This document shows positions 23,126-31,686 of a stretch of DNA of 57,037 nucleotides, in pieces. The notes beneath the pieces are model-generated. The model was not told where the DNA came from and searched no databases. It was given only the letters and a program-made list of their open reading frames with translations. The DNA is from Cryomorphaceae bacterium (GTDB taxonomy: Bacteria; Bacteroidota; Bacteroidia; Flavobacteriales_D; Cryomorphaceae), in the NCBI GenBank assembly GCA_003565555.1, contig PXBH01000035.1:1-57037 (forward strand), in the 5' to 3' direction. Numbering within the stretch: position 1 is the first letter of the stretch; every line of letters begins with the position of its first letter. The position numbers and the translations under genes were made by a program.

Positions 23126-24493
23126 TCAGGGTTTGTCCTGCAAGTCAATGCGCATGGTGGTACCCCCCTTTTCGGATGATACACGGATGTGCCCCTCGTG
23201 CAGGTCGATGATCCGTTTGGTAAGCGACAAGCCAATGCCGCTTCCCCTTGCCTTGTCACGGTTTTCGCCGCGGAAAAAAGCCTCAAAAAGCTGTGCGAGG
23301 TCTTCCTCAGGAATGCCAGGCCCTCGGTCGCTGAAAGCCATTTCGATGCGGTTTTTCTGAGCCTCGATGCGCACTTCACAGGTTTTATCGGGCGAGAATT
23401 TGCAGGCATTGTCCATCACATTTGCAAAGGCTACGCGTAGCAAGTAGGCATTGGCCTTGAGCTGCAAGTTGGCGTCGGGGTCGTGTGCTTCGCTAAAGCC
23501 CAAGTCGATGTGATAGTCTGGATTGGCCTGCTTGAGGGCTCCCACAGCTTCCATCATTAGCTCGTCGATGCGCAAAGTTTCAAATGTGATCTGACTGGGG
23601 TCGTAGCTGGCTTTCGCCAAATCGAGGAGACCACCCGAGATCCGCGAAAGCCTTCGTGCATCGCCCAGAGCCAGTTGTATGGCCGATTTCAATTCCTCCG
23701 TATTGCGCTCGCTATGGAGCGCCAGCTCAAGCTCGGCGATAATGGCCGCCAGTGGGGTGCGCAGCTCGTGGGCCACGTTGTGCACAAAATGTTTTTGCGC
23801 ATCAAAGCTTTGCTCCAAGCGGTTGAGCATGCCATTGAAGGTGTCGGCCAGTTCGGAGAGCTCGTCGCGGTATGGGCCCGTGTCCAGCCTCAAGTCCATG
23901 TTGGTGGCGCTGATGCGCAGGGCTTTTTCGTTCATCCGCCGCACCGGCTCCAAGGCCCTTTTACTGAAAAAGTAACCTCCCAGGCCCAGCACGAGCAATG
24001 CTACCAAGCCCGTGATGCCCATGTTGTAGCGCAAGTTGGCCAGCTTGGTAAAGCCATAGTCGTCAAAGGCCGCCGCCGTGATGGCATAGTCGCGGCCATC
24101 GTGCGCTACGCGCAGCCCTACCACCTGCCAGTCACCTTCGTAAAAGGCTACCTCTCCCTTTTGGAGGATTTCGGCAATCAATTCAGGATTCTCCTTCACG
24201 TAGTCAATGTCTACCGCGTCGTGGTAGAGCAGCTCGAATGGAGGCGCGTAAATGGCTGCTTCTACTTCGTAAATCAGTTCCCGGTTGCTGCGGTAGATAT
24301 TTTGCAAAAGCTGCTCCGGTACCTTGGCATCGAAGTAGAGGTTGGCTTTGGTGATGGCCTCGCTGCGCAGTAGGCGGTAAAACTCGCGCTCCCTGCTCTG
24401 GCTGGCTCCGTAGTACACCACCAGCGCAAAGGCCAGCAAGATGCCTGCGGTGATGAGCCCAAAAAGCAGGGTGAGTCGGCTGCGGAGTTTCAC
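23126..24493 (-). CDS. Sensor histidine kinase with HAMP domain
   Basis: A 455-residue membrane kinase. Membrane helices lie at about 8-28 and 157-176, flanking a periplasmic sensor of about 125 residues. HAMP covers about 177-230. The HisKA domain has phosphoacceptor H242 (HNVAHELRTPLAA). The ATPase domain has N358/N362 (NVMDNACKF), G1 DRGPGIPEED (389-398) and G2 GSGIGLSLTKRI (417-428). All catalytic parts are intact. Its ATG overlaps the regulator's stop by 4 bases (ATGA), so the two form one operon. The signal is unknown; the neighbouring target gene suggests an envelope cue. Confidence 0.93.
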   Translation of the reverse strand: MKLRSRLTLLFGLITAGILLAFALVVYYGASQSREREFYRLLRSEAITKANLYFDAKVPEQLLQNIYRSNRELIYEVEAAIYAPPFELLYHDAVDIDYVKENPELIAEILQKGEVAFYEGDWQVVGLRVAHDGRDYAITAAAFDDYGFTKLANLRYNMGITGLVALLVLGLGGYFFSKRALEPVRRMNEKALRISATNMDLRLDTGPYRDELSELADTFNGMLNRLEQSFDAQKHFVHNVAHELRTPLAAIIAELELALHSERNTEELKSAIQLALGDARRLSRISGGLLDLAKASYDPSQITFETLRIDELMMEAVGALKQANPDYHIDLGFSEAHDPDANLQLKANAYLLRVAFANVMDNACKFSPDKTCEVRIEAQKNRIEMAFSDRGPGIPEEDLAQLFEAFFRGENRDKARGSGIGLSLTKRIIDLHEGHIRVSSEKGGTTMRIDLQDKP

Positions 24494-25179
24494 GGCGTAC
24501 TTTTTTCTTCGCGGAGCATGAAACCCACTCCGGTTTTGGTGTGAATGAGTTTTTGGCCAAAGCCCTTGTCGACTTTCTTACGCAGGTAATTGATGTATAC
24601 ATCGATGAAGTTGGTGCCTGTGTCAAAGTCCATCTCCCACACTTCCCTCGAGATTTCCTCACGGCTCAATACGCGCTCCGGATGTTTGATGAGAAATTCG
24701 AGCAGCTTGAATTCTTTTGGCGTAAGCGATACCGCCTGCCCGTCCCGCGATACCTCCATGGTTTTGGTATTGAGCTCCAGATCGGCAAAGCGAAAAAGCT
24801 CCTTCTGAGGCGCCACCTCTTGCCTGCGCTTGAGTACCGCACGGATACGTGCCATGAGCTCGCGCATTTCAAATGGTTTTACCAGGTAGTCGTCGGCGCC
24901 GGCGTCGAGGCCCTCCACCTTATCGTCGGTAGTGCCAAGGGCGGTGAGCATGATGATTGGGAGCCTGGGCTTGCTGTTTCGTAGGCTTTTGCAAAGGGCC
25001 ACCCCGTCTTGGCCCGGCAGTACAATGTCGGTAATTACCAGGCCGTATGGATGCTGATCGGCGAGTTTTTGGCCCATCAGTCCGTCGTAGGCATTGCTCA
25101 CGGTATAGCCTTCTTCTTCCAGCCCGCGCTTGAGGAGCTCGGCTACCCTGGGGTCGTCTTCCACTACGAGGATGCGCAT
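24490..25179 (-). CDS. OmpR-family response regulator
   Basis: A 229-residue regulator: receiver domain with D8, D9, phosphoacceptor D51 (VITDIVLPG), T79 and K101, and a C-terminal winged helix (FADLELNTKTMEVSRDGQAVSLTPKEFKLLEFLIKHPERVLSREEI...INYLRKKVDKGFGQKLIHTKTGVGFML). The frame is open to 25251, but a perfect -7 box at 25230-25237 and the canonical start MRILVVEDDP identify ATG 25179. It is coupled to the histidine kinase. The array of 11-bp repeats before the D15-like gene is a likely target. Confidence 0.95.
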   Translation of the reverse strand: MRILVVEDDPRVAELLKRGLEEEGYTVSNAYDGLMGQKLADQHPYGLVITDIVLPGQDGVALCKSLRNSKPRLPIIMLTALGTTDDKVEGLDAGADDYLVKPFEMRELMARIRAVLKRRQEVAPQKELFRFADLELNTKTMEVSRDGQAVSLTPKEFKLLEFLIKHPERVLSREEISREVWEMDFDTGTNFIDVYINYLRKKVDKGFGQKLIHTKTGVGFMLREEKSTP

Positions 25180-25229
25180 GGCGGGCTTTTTGATTTTGGC
25201 GGCAGCTTCTGCGAGATGCCTGCTGTCGG

Positions 25230-25237
25230 CAAAGGTA
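25230..25237 (-). promoter_or_regulatory. -7 promoter box of the two-component operon
   Basis: Minus strand TACCTTTG, exact TAnnTTTG. No copies of the 11-bp repeat are seen upstream, so autoregulation through that motif is not evident. Confidence 0.6.
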
Positions 25238-25402
25238 GCACGATAGAGCATAGTCCCTGCCTCGTTCGTGTCGGTGATTCAATCGGCCGTGAATCGGTGT
25301 TGTCTGCGCGGGGGGTATTTCCCTTTGCGGAAAATCTGTTCCTCCTCTGCGGTGTGCTGTTCTCAGCAGGCTTATCTTTAACGATTTAAATCAAAGCCTG
25401 CT

Positions 25403-26062
25403 ATGGATGCTTCCCCGTCGCGTACCTTTCAGAAATTCGGCGATAAGCAGGATGCTTTGATGCTCAAGGAAGCCTTGGAAGCGGCCGGGATGAAAGTCGG
25501 TCTTGAGGATGTTTCGCCCTCCGTGGATGTCACCTTTGCGGGAAATACGCACGAACATCAATACCTGCTCAAGCTCCGTCCGGATGATTTTGAGCGCGCC
25601 GACGCCGTATTGGAGGAGCAGGCTCAGATCTCTGCCGATAGTCTTTCCGCAGACCATTACTTCCGCGACTTCAGCGACGAAGAGCTTTTCGAACTTTTGG
25701 AAAAGTACGATGAGTGGAGCAAGGAAGATCAGATACTTGCGGTGCGACTTCTTCGTGAGCGAGGCCGTGCGCTCAGCGATGAGGACGTGGCCGAAATCAA
25801 GGCGGAACGCTTGGCATCCTTGCGCAGACCCGAGGTCGGCAAGCCCTGTGCCGTCACCATCGGTTTCGCGGCAGCTCTTGCCGGGGGCATTATCGGCCTT
25901 TTGATGGGTTGGACTTTTTGGAAATCGACAAAAACAGACCCTACAGGCCGGCGCTATCCCCTCTATGACGACCCTACGCGGCGCCGAGGTCGGCTGATTT
26001 TTTGGATTTCAGCGGTTACCTCAGCGATATTTGTCGGGCTGTTTTTCCGAAACTTGGGATAG
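25403..26062 (+). CDS. Hypothetical membrane protein with N-terminal DUF2007-like domain
   Basis: A 219-residue protein. Residues 1-80 (FQKFGDKQDALMLKEALEAAGMKVGLED...LLKLRPDDFERADAVLEE) look like the small putative signal-transducing DUF2007 fold. A charged helical linker (DFSDEELFELLEKYDEWSKEDQILAVRLLRERGRALSDEDVAEIKAERL) is followed by two membrane helices near residues 153-172 and 198-216. Function unknown. A near-consensus -7 box (TATCTTTA, 25373-25380) precedes it; it is divergent from the two-component operon. Confidence 0.65.
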   Translation: MDASPSRTFQKFGDKQDALMLKEALEAAGMKVGLEDVSPSVDVTFAGNTHEHQYLLKLRPDDFERADAVLEEQAQISADSLSADHYFRDFSDEELFELLEKYDEWSKEDQILAVRLLRERGRALSDEDVAEIKAERLASLRRPEVGKPCAVTIGFAAALAGGIIGLLMGWTFWKSTKTDPTGRRYPLYDDPTRRRGRLIFWISAVTSAIFVGLFFRNLG

Positions 26063-26071
26063 CACAGTTAT

Positions 26072-26102
26072 CCGTCCCGAGGAGCGGCGGTTCTCGGGAC
26101 GA
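26072..26102. other. Hairpin in a gene-free convergent gap (26063-26399)
   Basis: The arms TCCGTCCCGAGGA and TTCTCGGGACGAA form a stable stem just after the 25403-26062 gene. No clear T-tract follows on either strand, so it may be a weak terminator or an mRNA-end stabiliser. Nothing else recognisable is in the remaining gap. Confidence 0.4.
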
Positions 26103-26399
26103 ATCATTGTAAAAAATGCCAACCTTACTTCGGGCCCCGGAGCCGGAAAAGCAGAAACCGAAAAAACCGAAAAAACCCGGATGAATGGGTGAGGCAGGTG
26201 CCCGTGATCTCTCCCTTCTCGGTTTGGTTGTGCGGAACAGCGCATCAGTTAAAACTCTACACAGCCGTGCGTTTGTCACGAGACAAAAGGGAGCAAAGGG
26301 CAGAATGTAGCGGCCTTTTCCCAAACAGGAAACGGAGCGATTTCAGAAATGGGCCTTCCAAGCTCCCTTTGTTGACAGTATTGCGCAAGCAAGATACGC

Positions 26400-28079
26400 T
26401 CAAGGTCGGCTCAAAAATGCCCGCATAAAAGCCCGCGGATTCGGATCGGTACTGCCCGCTATCATCGTTCGGGTATGCACACCCTTGATGCTTTTCGGCG
26501 GCTGTGAGCGGCCGGCTACGGGATGTGTTTGGTTCTCATAGCCCACCACCCAATCGTGTTTTCTGCCCAGAAAGAATCGGATGGACCAATCGAGGATGAC
26601 CCGCGGGCCCCGGAGCCCCGGCGCAATGTCGGGATGCCAATCCGCCCGGATGTTCAGGTAGGCCGCCGCACCTTGGGCGGCGGCCGGATTTAATACCGCT
26701 TCGAGGAGTTCATCCCCCGGCGTTATTTGCCGCAAGCCCGGCTGCCCGGTGAACCACTCGGCCGAGTGTTGGGCCAGGATGGCCAACACCGGAAGCTTTA
26801 CCGGACTAAGCCTGCGCATCGCGCTCAAAAAGCCCAAACCCTTTCGCGCCTTTTCCAAATAGCCCACCCCGAAGGCCCCGCTCACGGTGAGTACCTTGCT
26901 CACCGTGAAGTTCGGAATACGGCCCTTCATGGCCAGAATGTAAGCGACTACCCCGCCGCGGCTGCTGCCCGTAACCGCGACCGGATGCACGAACTTCAGC
27001 CCTCCCAGCAGCTTCTTCAGCATCTCGGCATTTGTGAAACCGTCATCGAACACGGTGCGGTGGTCGAAGGCGATGATTTGCTCAAAAATCCCGTCCCGCA
27101 TTAATTCCGAGAGAAAGGTATCCGGCTCCTGACCGCTGTGGGCAAATAATCCCCCGTAGCTCCCGTGGGTGTCGGTGAAGGTCCCGTGAACGAGGAGGAG
27201 GGTCTTTTGCTTGGGGTCGATGTCCCGTGCTTTGATTTCGTGAAAATAATTGCCCCGGACATAAAACTTCAGCAAGCGGTAGCGTTCCGGAACGGCCTCT
27301 TCCCGGCCCTTGCCGCGCAATTGTGACGACAGGTTTCTGATGGCCCGCCTTATGAGGCCGGTTGAGGATTCGGTACCCTTCCCGCGCCTGAAGGTGAGCA
27401 CCTTGATGACGAATCGGGCGCTTTCTTTCCGATCGCTCAGTTTGTGGGTCTTGCCCTTCCCCGCGCCTTTTCTCAGGGCTTCAACCTCCCGAGGGGGCAG
27501 CACCGGAAAAAAGTAATCGAGACGGTCGCGGTCGGTGCTGTACGCCGCATCGGTGGGAGCGGGCTGAATGAATTCGATTCCTTCATCGGTCGATATCCCC
27601 GCTTTCGAGCCGTAGTCGTAGTACACCAGGGCTCCTTCCGACTTGTTGAGGAAGACCGTAAGCCGGAGTTCCGGGAGTTTGTTGATGTCAAAAGTGTCCG
27701 GTTCCCACTTGAAATCCGCTTCGGTCAGATCAATGTAGCGTTCCAACACATGCTCCTTCTTAATTCCTGCGGGTAGGCTGTCGCGGATTTCCTTCACCAT
27801 TTCGAGGGTAACGCTGTCGGAGCTGTAATTGCCGCGTTTCGAGAACCGTATTTTCCCCTCTGTGTTGAGGGGCTTATTCTCGTGTTTCCGCCCCAGCGTG
27901 GCCCAGAGTTCGGGCACTTTTTGGTAGCGCTCGCGCCTCAGTTTGCGTTCCATGCGCCTCCGCTGCCACGGCCGCATTTTGCTGATCTCGGGCCCCAGCG
28001 TTACAAAGCGCGGATCCAAGAGCGCCCCGGGCTGCTCGAGGTCGATGATTCCGGTGTGGTGAAGGGTGGGGGAGGGCAT
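26400..28079 (-). CDS. Alpha/beta-fold hydrolase, large
   Basis: A 559-residue cytoplasmic-looking protein without a signal peptide. The N-terminal half (about 1-280) is unrecognised, highly basic near residues 30-60 and beta-rich. The C-terminal half is an alpha/beta hydrolase: oxyanion segment LLVHGTFTDTHGSYGG (about 294-309) and nucleophile Ser in VTGSSRGGVVAY (about 370). The catalytic His may be in YENQTHPVAG, but this is not certain. Probable esterase/lipase of unknown substrate. It begins 26 bases after the pyrophosphatase stop and may be co-transcribed with it. Confidence 0.7.
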   Translation of the reverse strand: MPSPTLHHTGIIDLEQPGALLDPRFVTLGPEISKMRPWQRRRMERKLRRERYQKVPELWATLGRKHENKPLNTEGKIRFSKRGNYSSDSVTLEMVKEIRDSLPAGIKKEHVLERYIDLTEADFKWEPDTFDINKLPELRLTVFLNKSEGALVYYDYGSKAGISTDEGIEFIQPAPTDAAYSTDRDRLDYFFPVLPPREVEALRKGAGKGKTHKLSDRKESARFVIKVLTFRRGKGTESSTGLIRRAIRNLSSQLRGKGREEAVPERYRLLKFYVRGNYFHEIKARDIDPKQKTLLLVHGTFTDTHGSYGGLFAHSGQEPDTFLSELMRDGIFEQIIAFDHRTVFDDGFTNAEMLKKLLGGLKFVHPVAVTGSSRGGVVAYILAMKGRIPNFTVSKVLTVSGAFGVGYLEKARKGLGFLSAMRRLSPVKLPVLAILAQHSAEWFTGQPGLRQITPGDELLEAVLNPAAAQGAAAYLNIRADWHPDIAPGLRGPRVILDWSIRFFLGRKHDWVVGYENQTHPVAGRSQPPKSIKGVHTRTMIAGSTDPNPRAFMRAFLSRP

Positions 28080-28105
28080 GGGTTATTTCTTAAGGGAAGC
28101 CCACC

Positions 28106-28651
28106 TTACCGCTTAAAATGGACCTTGTACCGCTCCACGGCCTCGTCGATGATCTTCAGGGCGGTTTCCTTGCCTTGAAATTCGTTGACCTTGACGGTCT
28201 TGTTTTCCAGCTTCTTGTAATCTTCAAAGAAATTGCGGAGCTCGGAGATCAGGTGGTCGGGCAGGTCGTCGATGTCGTTGAGGTGGCCCAGGCTCGGGTC
28301 TCCCGACGATACGGCGATGATTTTTTCGTCGTTCTCGCCCTTGTCGATCATTTCCATCATGCCGATCACGCGCGCCGGAACGAGGCAGAGCGGCACCACG
28401 TCGATTTTGGAAAATACCAGAATGTCGAGCGGGTCGTTGTCCTCCCCGTAGGTCTGCGGAATGAAGCCGTAATTGGCGGGGTAGTACATCGCTGAGTAGA
28501 GCACGCGGTCCAGCATGAGCAATCCGCTGTCTTTGTGCAATTCGTACTTCGCTCTGCTTCCGGCGGGAATTTCGATCACGGCGTTGAATTCTTCTTTGCC
28601 CTCTCTCTGAGGAGCTACCTCGTGCCAGGCGTGTTTTTGTCGGTATTCCAA
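28106..28651 (-). CDS. ppa: Inorganic pyrophosphatase
   Basis: A 181-residue family I soluble pyrophosphatase that hydrolyses PPi to two phosphates and pulls biosynthetic reactions forward. The signature is intact: E-I-P-x-G-x-x-x-K-Y-E (27-37), YYPANYGFIPQT (56-67) and the metal motif EDNDPLDILV (D71, D73, D76). A possible -7 box (TAGCTTCG, 28722-28729) lies about 70 bases upstream on this strand. Confidence 0.95.
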   Translation of the reverse strand: MEYRQKHAWHEVAPQREGKEEFNAVIEIPAGSRAKYELHKDSGLLMLDRVLYSAMYYPANYGFIPQTYGEDNDPLDILVFSKIDVVPLCLVPARVIGMMEMIDKGENDEKIIAVSSGDPSLGHLNDIDDLPDHLISELRNFFEDYKKLENKTVKVNEFQGKETALKIIDEAVERYKVHFKR

Positions 28652-28813
28652 GGGGTGCTGTCTTTGCGGGGATTTCCACCGCTTCCCATGTCGGGCGGGC
28701 GGAATCCCCGTGTGGTTTTTGCGAAGCTACGATTTTCGGGCGGGAATCCGTCTTGCGGAACTTGGGGCCTTTTCGCCGGTAGCGCTATTCGGGAGCGGAG
28801 AGGAAAAAATCAG

Positions 28814-28886
28814 TCGGGGTGGCCGGACTCGAACCGGCGGCCTCTACGTCCCGAACGTAGCACGCTACCAACTGCGCCACACCCCG
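28814..28886 (-). tRNA. tRNA-Pro (anticodon CGG)
   Basis: Reading the minus strand: acceptor CGGGGTG paired with CACCCCG, discriminator A; anticodon stem CTACG/CGTAG around TTCGGGA (anticodon CGG); T-arm GCCGG-TTCGAGT-CCGGC. A run of six T follows downstream on this strand (near 28805-28810) and probably ends transcription. Confidence 0.95.
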
Positions 28887-29089
28887 AATGAGGGCGCAAA
28901 GATAAGACCTTGCCGAAGAATTGCACAAACTTTTCTCCGCGATTCCCGCCCGTCGTTTTCGCGCGGAGCAGGGGGAGGGGCGGTACTCCGGTTTCCCGGA
29001 AAAAGCGACCTTTGCCGGGGGAATTCTCGGACCCGGCGGGGCGGTTTCTTCGCTCCGCGGTGCCGATTTTCGGCGAAAGCCGGCCCCCG

Positions 29090-29578
29090 ATGACACATGA
29101 CCCTATGAAAGAGCACATCGAGTACATGAGAATGGCGGTGGAAATGGCCCGCCGCGGCATGAATTCTGACGAGGGAGGCCCCTTCGGCGCCGTGGTGGTC
29201 AAGGACGGCAAGGTGGTGGGCCGCGGCAATAACCGCGTGACGTCATCCTGCGATCCCACCGCGCATGCCGAGGTAACCGCCATTCGCGATGCCTGCGCCA
29301 ACCTCAATACCTATCAGCTCACGGGCTGCACCATCTATACTTCCTGCGAACCCTGCCCCATGTGCCTCGGCGCTATCTACTGGGCCCGCCCCGACAAGGT
29401 GTACTACGGCAATACCAAGCGCGACGCGGCCGAGATCAACTTCGACGACGATTTCATATACCGCGAGCTCGAACTCCCGATGGAAAAACGCAAAATCCCC
29501 TTCATTCCCCTCGGCCGAGAGGAGGCCATTGCCACCTTCCGCGAGTGGGCGGCCAAGGAAGACAAGAAATTGTACTGA
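29090..29578 (+). CDS. Nucleoside/guanine deaminase (cytidine deaminase-like fold)
   Basis: A 162-residue zinc deaminase. Counting from the second Met (29105), the zinc ligands and catalytic acid are H54-A-E56 (TAHAEVTAI) and C84-P-M-C87 (EPCPMC). The tail IPLGREEAIATFREWAAKEDKKLY matches bacterial guanine deaminases (GuaD type, about 156 residues), which convert guanine to xanthine in purine salvage. Either ATG 29090 or 29105 is possible. The frame is open much further upstream, but that part has no protein-like content. Confidence 0.87.
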   Translation: MTHDPMKEHIEYMRMAVEMARRGMNSDEGGPFGAVVVKDGKVVGRGNNRVTSSCDPTAHAEVTAIRDACANLNTYQLTGCTIYTSCEPCPMCLGAIYWARPDKVYYGNTKRDAAEINFDDDFIYRELELPMEKRKIPFIPLGREEAIATFREWAAKEDKKLY

Positions 29579-29611
29579 CCCTGTCCGTTTCTCAATTGAA
29601 GCACCTTACGT

Positions 29612-29736
29612 AGAGTCTGTCCATAAAGTCCATTCTCGGCGTTGCACTTGGATTGAAAACAGTTATTGACTTAAGTCAACTCTTTGTTTTTCAATCCTTC
29701 GTGCGCCTTGATAATGAACTTTATGAATCAGACTCT
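29612..29736. repeat. Palindromic intergenic element A (imperfect inverted repeat)
   Basis: A 125-bp element with ends AGAGTCTG and CAGACTCT. The inverted arms stay alignable for about 50 bp each (shared blocks CATAAAGT, CATT, GGATTGAAAA) and converge on a perfect central palindrome TTGACTTAAGTCAA (29666-29679). It would fold into one long hairpin. No ORF inside. Preceded by TACGTAG. Confidence 0.7.
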
Positions 29737-29760
29737 CGACCAAAAGGACAGATTCTACGT

Positions 29761-29925
29761 AGGGTCTGCTGAAAAGAGCAGACGGTGCGCAGCTGAATAG
29801 CATCGGAAGCTTCGCAAAACTGCACGGTTTTCTGCTCTAAGCACTCAAAAGCCATGCAGTTTTACTCCGACAGCAGGTTGTAAATGATTTTCAATCTAAA
29901 ATTTCGTCGCTTTTCAGCAGACCCT
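29761..29925. repeat. Palindromic intergenic element B with 16-bp perfect terminal inverted repeats
   Basis: A 165-bp element bounded by AGGGTCTGCTGAAAAG and its exact complement (29910-29925). A nested hairpin lies at 29816-29863 (AAAACTGCACGGTTTT against AAAAGCCATGCAGTTTT). The left end is again preceded by TACGTAG and resembles element A's end (AGRGTCTG), so A and B look like related MITE-like units in tandem. The right end abuts the def promoter. Confidence 0.7.
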
Positions 29926-29928
29926 ATG

Positions 29929-29936
29929 TACCTTTG
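29929..29936 (+). promoter_or_regulatory. -7 promoter box of def
   Basis: TACCTTTG, exact TAnnTTTG, starts three bases after element B and ends six bases before ATG 29943; the mRNA should have almost no leader. Confidence 0.6.
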
Positions 29937-29942
29937 CAGGCC

Positions 29943-30527
29943 ATGATATTACCCATTACGGCATACGGCGACCCCGTGCTCAAGAAGTGCGCGGAAGAAG
30001 TGAGTCGGGACAATCCCGATCTCCAAGCCCTCATTGACAATATGTTCGAAACCATGTACGCCGCCAAGGGCGTGGGGCTGGCCGCTCCTCAGGTGGGCCT
30101 GGGCATGCGCCTTTTCATTGTGGATGCCTCGCCTTTCGGCGAAGATGAGGAAGACCCCGAGGCCCTGAAGGTGAAAGACTTCAAGGAAGTGTTCATCAAT
30201 GCGGAGATGGTCGAAGAGACGGGGTCTCCTTGGGTCTTCCGGGAGGGATGCCTCAGCATACCCACGATCCGTGAGGACGTGACCCGTAAAGACCGCATCC
30301 GCATCCGCTACTTCGATCGGGATTGGAATGAGAAGGAGGCCGAATTTGACGGGTATGCCGCCAGAATTATCCAACACGAGTACGACCACATCGAAGGAAT
30401 TCTCTTCACAGATAAGCTCAAGCCTCTGAAAAAAAGGTTTTTGAAAAAAAAGCTGAGCGATATTTCTAAAGGGATCGTGGATGTTGACTACAAAATGAAA
30501 TTCCCGGTGCCCAAAGTGCGCCGCTAA
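29943..30527 (+). CDS. def: Peptide deformylase
   Basis: A 194-residue metalloenzyme that removes the formyl group from new proteins at the ribosome. Motifs: GVGLAAPQVG (43-52), EGCLSIP with metal ligand C103, and QHEYDHIEG with H145, E146 and H149. Residues 62-80 and the long basic tail are usual for Bacteroidota homologues. ATG 29943 (MILPITAYGDPVL) is the family start; the promoter box lies only six bases before it. The lipoprotein gene 11 bases downstream is probably co-transcribed. Confidence 0.96.
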   Translation: MILPITAYGDPVLKKCAEEVSRDNPDLQALIDNMFETMYAAKGVGLAAPQVGLGMRLFIVDASPFGEDEEDPEALKVKDFKEVFINAEMVEETGSPWVFREGCLSIPTIREDVTRKDRIRIRYFDRDWNEKEAEFDGYAARIIQHEYDHIEGILFTDKLKPLKKRFLKKKLSDISKGIVDVDYKMKFPVPKVRR

Positions 30528-30538
30528 AAATTACTTTC

Positions 30539-31114
30539 ATGATGCGCATTTTTATGTTCGCCTTGTTCTTCGGAGGTATGGCCCTTGCCGCCGGCTGCGG
30601 CAGCGGAAATCAAAGCGACCGAGAAGAAGGATTGATCTCCGATACCGAAAAGCACCGCAGGATGAAGGCAGAGATCGACAGCCTGGAGCAAATCATCTAC
30701 GACGACGATTTCGCATTTGATCCCGAGATGGTGAGCGATCTTAAGCAGCGTTACGAAAAATTTGCGCAGCGCTTTGGCGGTGATGAAGAGAAAAGTGCTG
30801 AATACCTCTACAAGGCAGGAGCCCTTTCGCGGGCGCTGGGTATGCCTACCGAAGGGGTCAAAATCTACCGACGCCTGCTCACCAAGTTCAGCGGATATGC
30901 GCGTGCACCCGAAGTGCAGTTTCTTATCGCATTTACCTATGATGAGGACCTCAATGAGAAGGAGCTTGCCGAGGAAGCCTACAACGAAGTGATCAATAAA
31001 TTTCCGGGCGATCACTGGGCCCTGCAGGCCGAGCGCAGACTGGAAACGCTGTACATGACCGATGAGGAGATGGTCCGCTTCTTTATGGAGCGCAACCGGG
31101 TCGAAGATCAGTAA
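30539..31114 (+). CDS. Lipoprotein with TPR-like helical repeats
   Basis: A 191-residue lipoprotein with lipobox ALAAGC20. The mature protein is helical and acidic, with repeats of TPR character (YEKFAQRFGGDEEKSAEYLYKAGALSRALGMPTEGVKIYRRLLTKFSGYARAPEVQFLIAFTYDE...EEAYNEVINKFPGDHWALQAERRLETL), resembling YbgF/BamD-like outer-membrane-associated TPR proteins. Precise role unknown. It follows def by 11 bases and overlaps the convergent 31108-31647 gene by 7 bases. Confidence 0.75.
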   Translation: MMRIFMFALFFGGMALAAGCGSGNQSDREEGLISDTEKHRRMKAEIDSLEQIIYDDDFAFDPEMVSDLKQRYEKFAQRFGGDEEKSAEYLYKAGALSRALGMPTEGVKIYRRLLTKFSGYARAPEVQFLIAFTYDEDLNEKELAEEAYNEVINKFPGDHWALQAERRLETLYMTDEEMVRFFMERNRVEDQ

Positions 31115-31647
31115 CCGGAAGGAACCGAGGCGCGGTACACCTGTATTTCCTTATCAAAATCATTGGGGTCGGTGCGCAGTGCCGTGGTAATGATCAGGTT
31201 TTTGCCGCCTACACCTTTGCCGATTTTTTGCAGGCCTGCCGTATCCTTGATCGGTTCAAAAGCGCCTATATAACGCACTTCATCCCCGTCCGCAGCGTAG
31301 AGCCTGAATTGCATACCCTCTGCGATAAAACGGGCATGGGTCACTTCAGCATACCAGGCATTATCGGCTTTTCGCCAAAAAAGCCAGCAGGAGGAGCTGT
31401 CTGATTCCGACACGGCTTTGATGCGCCGCAGGTCGGGACTTACCAAAAAGGCATTGGTAGTGCGCTGACCGTCCAGTTCCTGCCTGAGCCGATATACCTC
31501 TCCCTCAAGCACATCATTTTTTGCCGAAAGGCCTGCCGCACGCGCTGCCAATCCGCGGTTTTCACTGCGCACATAAACGTATCCTACCACGGCGATCAAC
31601 AGCACGGGCAGCGCGAAGTAAGCCATCCACCGCGGGGTAATCTTCAA
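31108..31647 (-). CDS. Membrane-anchored hypothetical protein (RskA-like C-terminal region)
   Basis: A 179-residue protein with one N-terminal membrane helix (about 9-26), a short coiled coil (LAARAAGLSAKNDVLEGEVYRLRQELDGQR, about 33-62), and a beta-rich periplasmic domain. The domain (AFLVSPDLRRIKAV... SCWLFWRKADNAWYAEV... EPIKDTAGLQKIGKGV) resembles the extracytoplasmic part of RskA-type anti-sigma factors, but the zinc-binding cytoplasmic anti-sigma domain is missing and no sigma factor lies nearby. TTG 31647 keeps the positive residues before the helix; ATG 31626 is an alternative. Confidence 0.6.
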   Translation of the reverse strand: MKITPRWMAYFALPVLLIAVVGYVYVRSENRGLAARAAGLSAKNDVLEGEVYRLRQELDGQRTTNAFLVSPDLRRIKAVSESDSSSCWLFWRKADNAWYAEVTHARFIAEGMQFRLYAADGDEVRYIGAFEPIKDTAGLQKIGKGVGGKNLIITTALRTDPNDFDKEIQVYRASVPSGY

Positions 31648-31686
31648 GGTGTGTTGAGTTTGGTGAGCACGGACGGGTGAGCGGTA

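Noticed and set aside
28910-29089. N-terminal extension of the guanine deaminase
   Set aside because: The upstream in-frame sequence is Arg/Pro-rich without family similarity and follows the tRNA region; the family start is at 29090 or 29105.
29666-29679. TTGACTTAAGTCAA as an FNR-type operator
   Set aside because: It matches TTGAC-N4-GTCAA, but it is the central palindrome of a long inverted repeat and no promoter box lies about 41 bp away on either strand.
31108-31647. Anti-sigma factor controlling a nearby ECF sigma factor
   Set aside because: Only the RskA-like extracytoplasmic part is suggested; the cytoplasmic anti-sigma domain and any sigma gene are missing.
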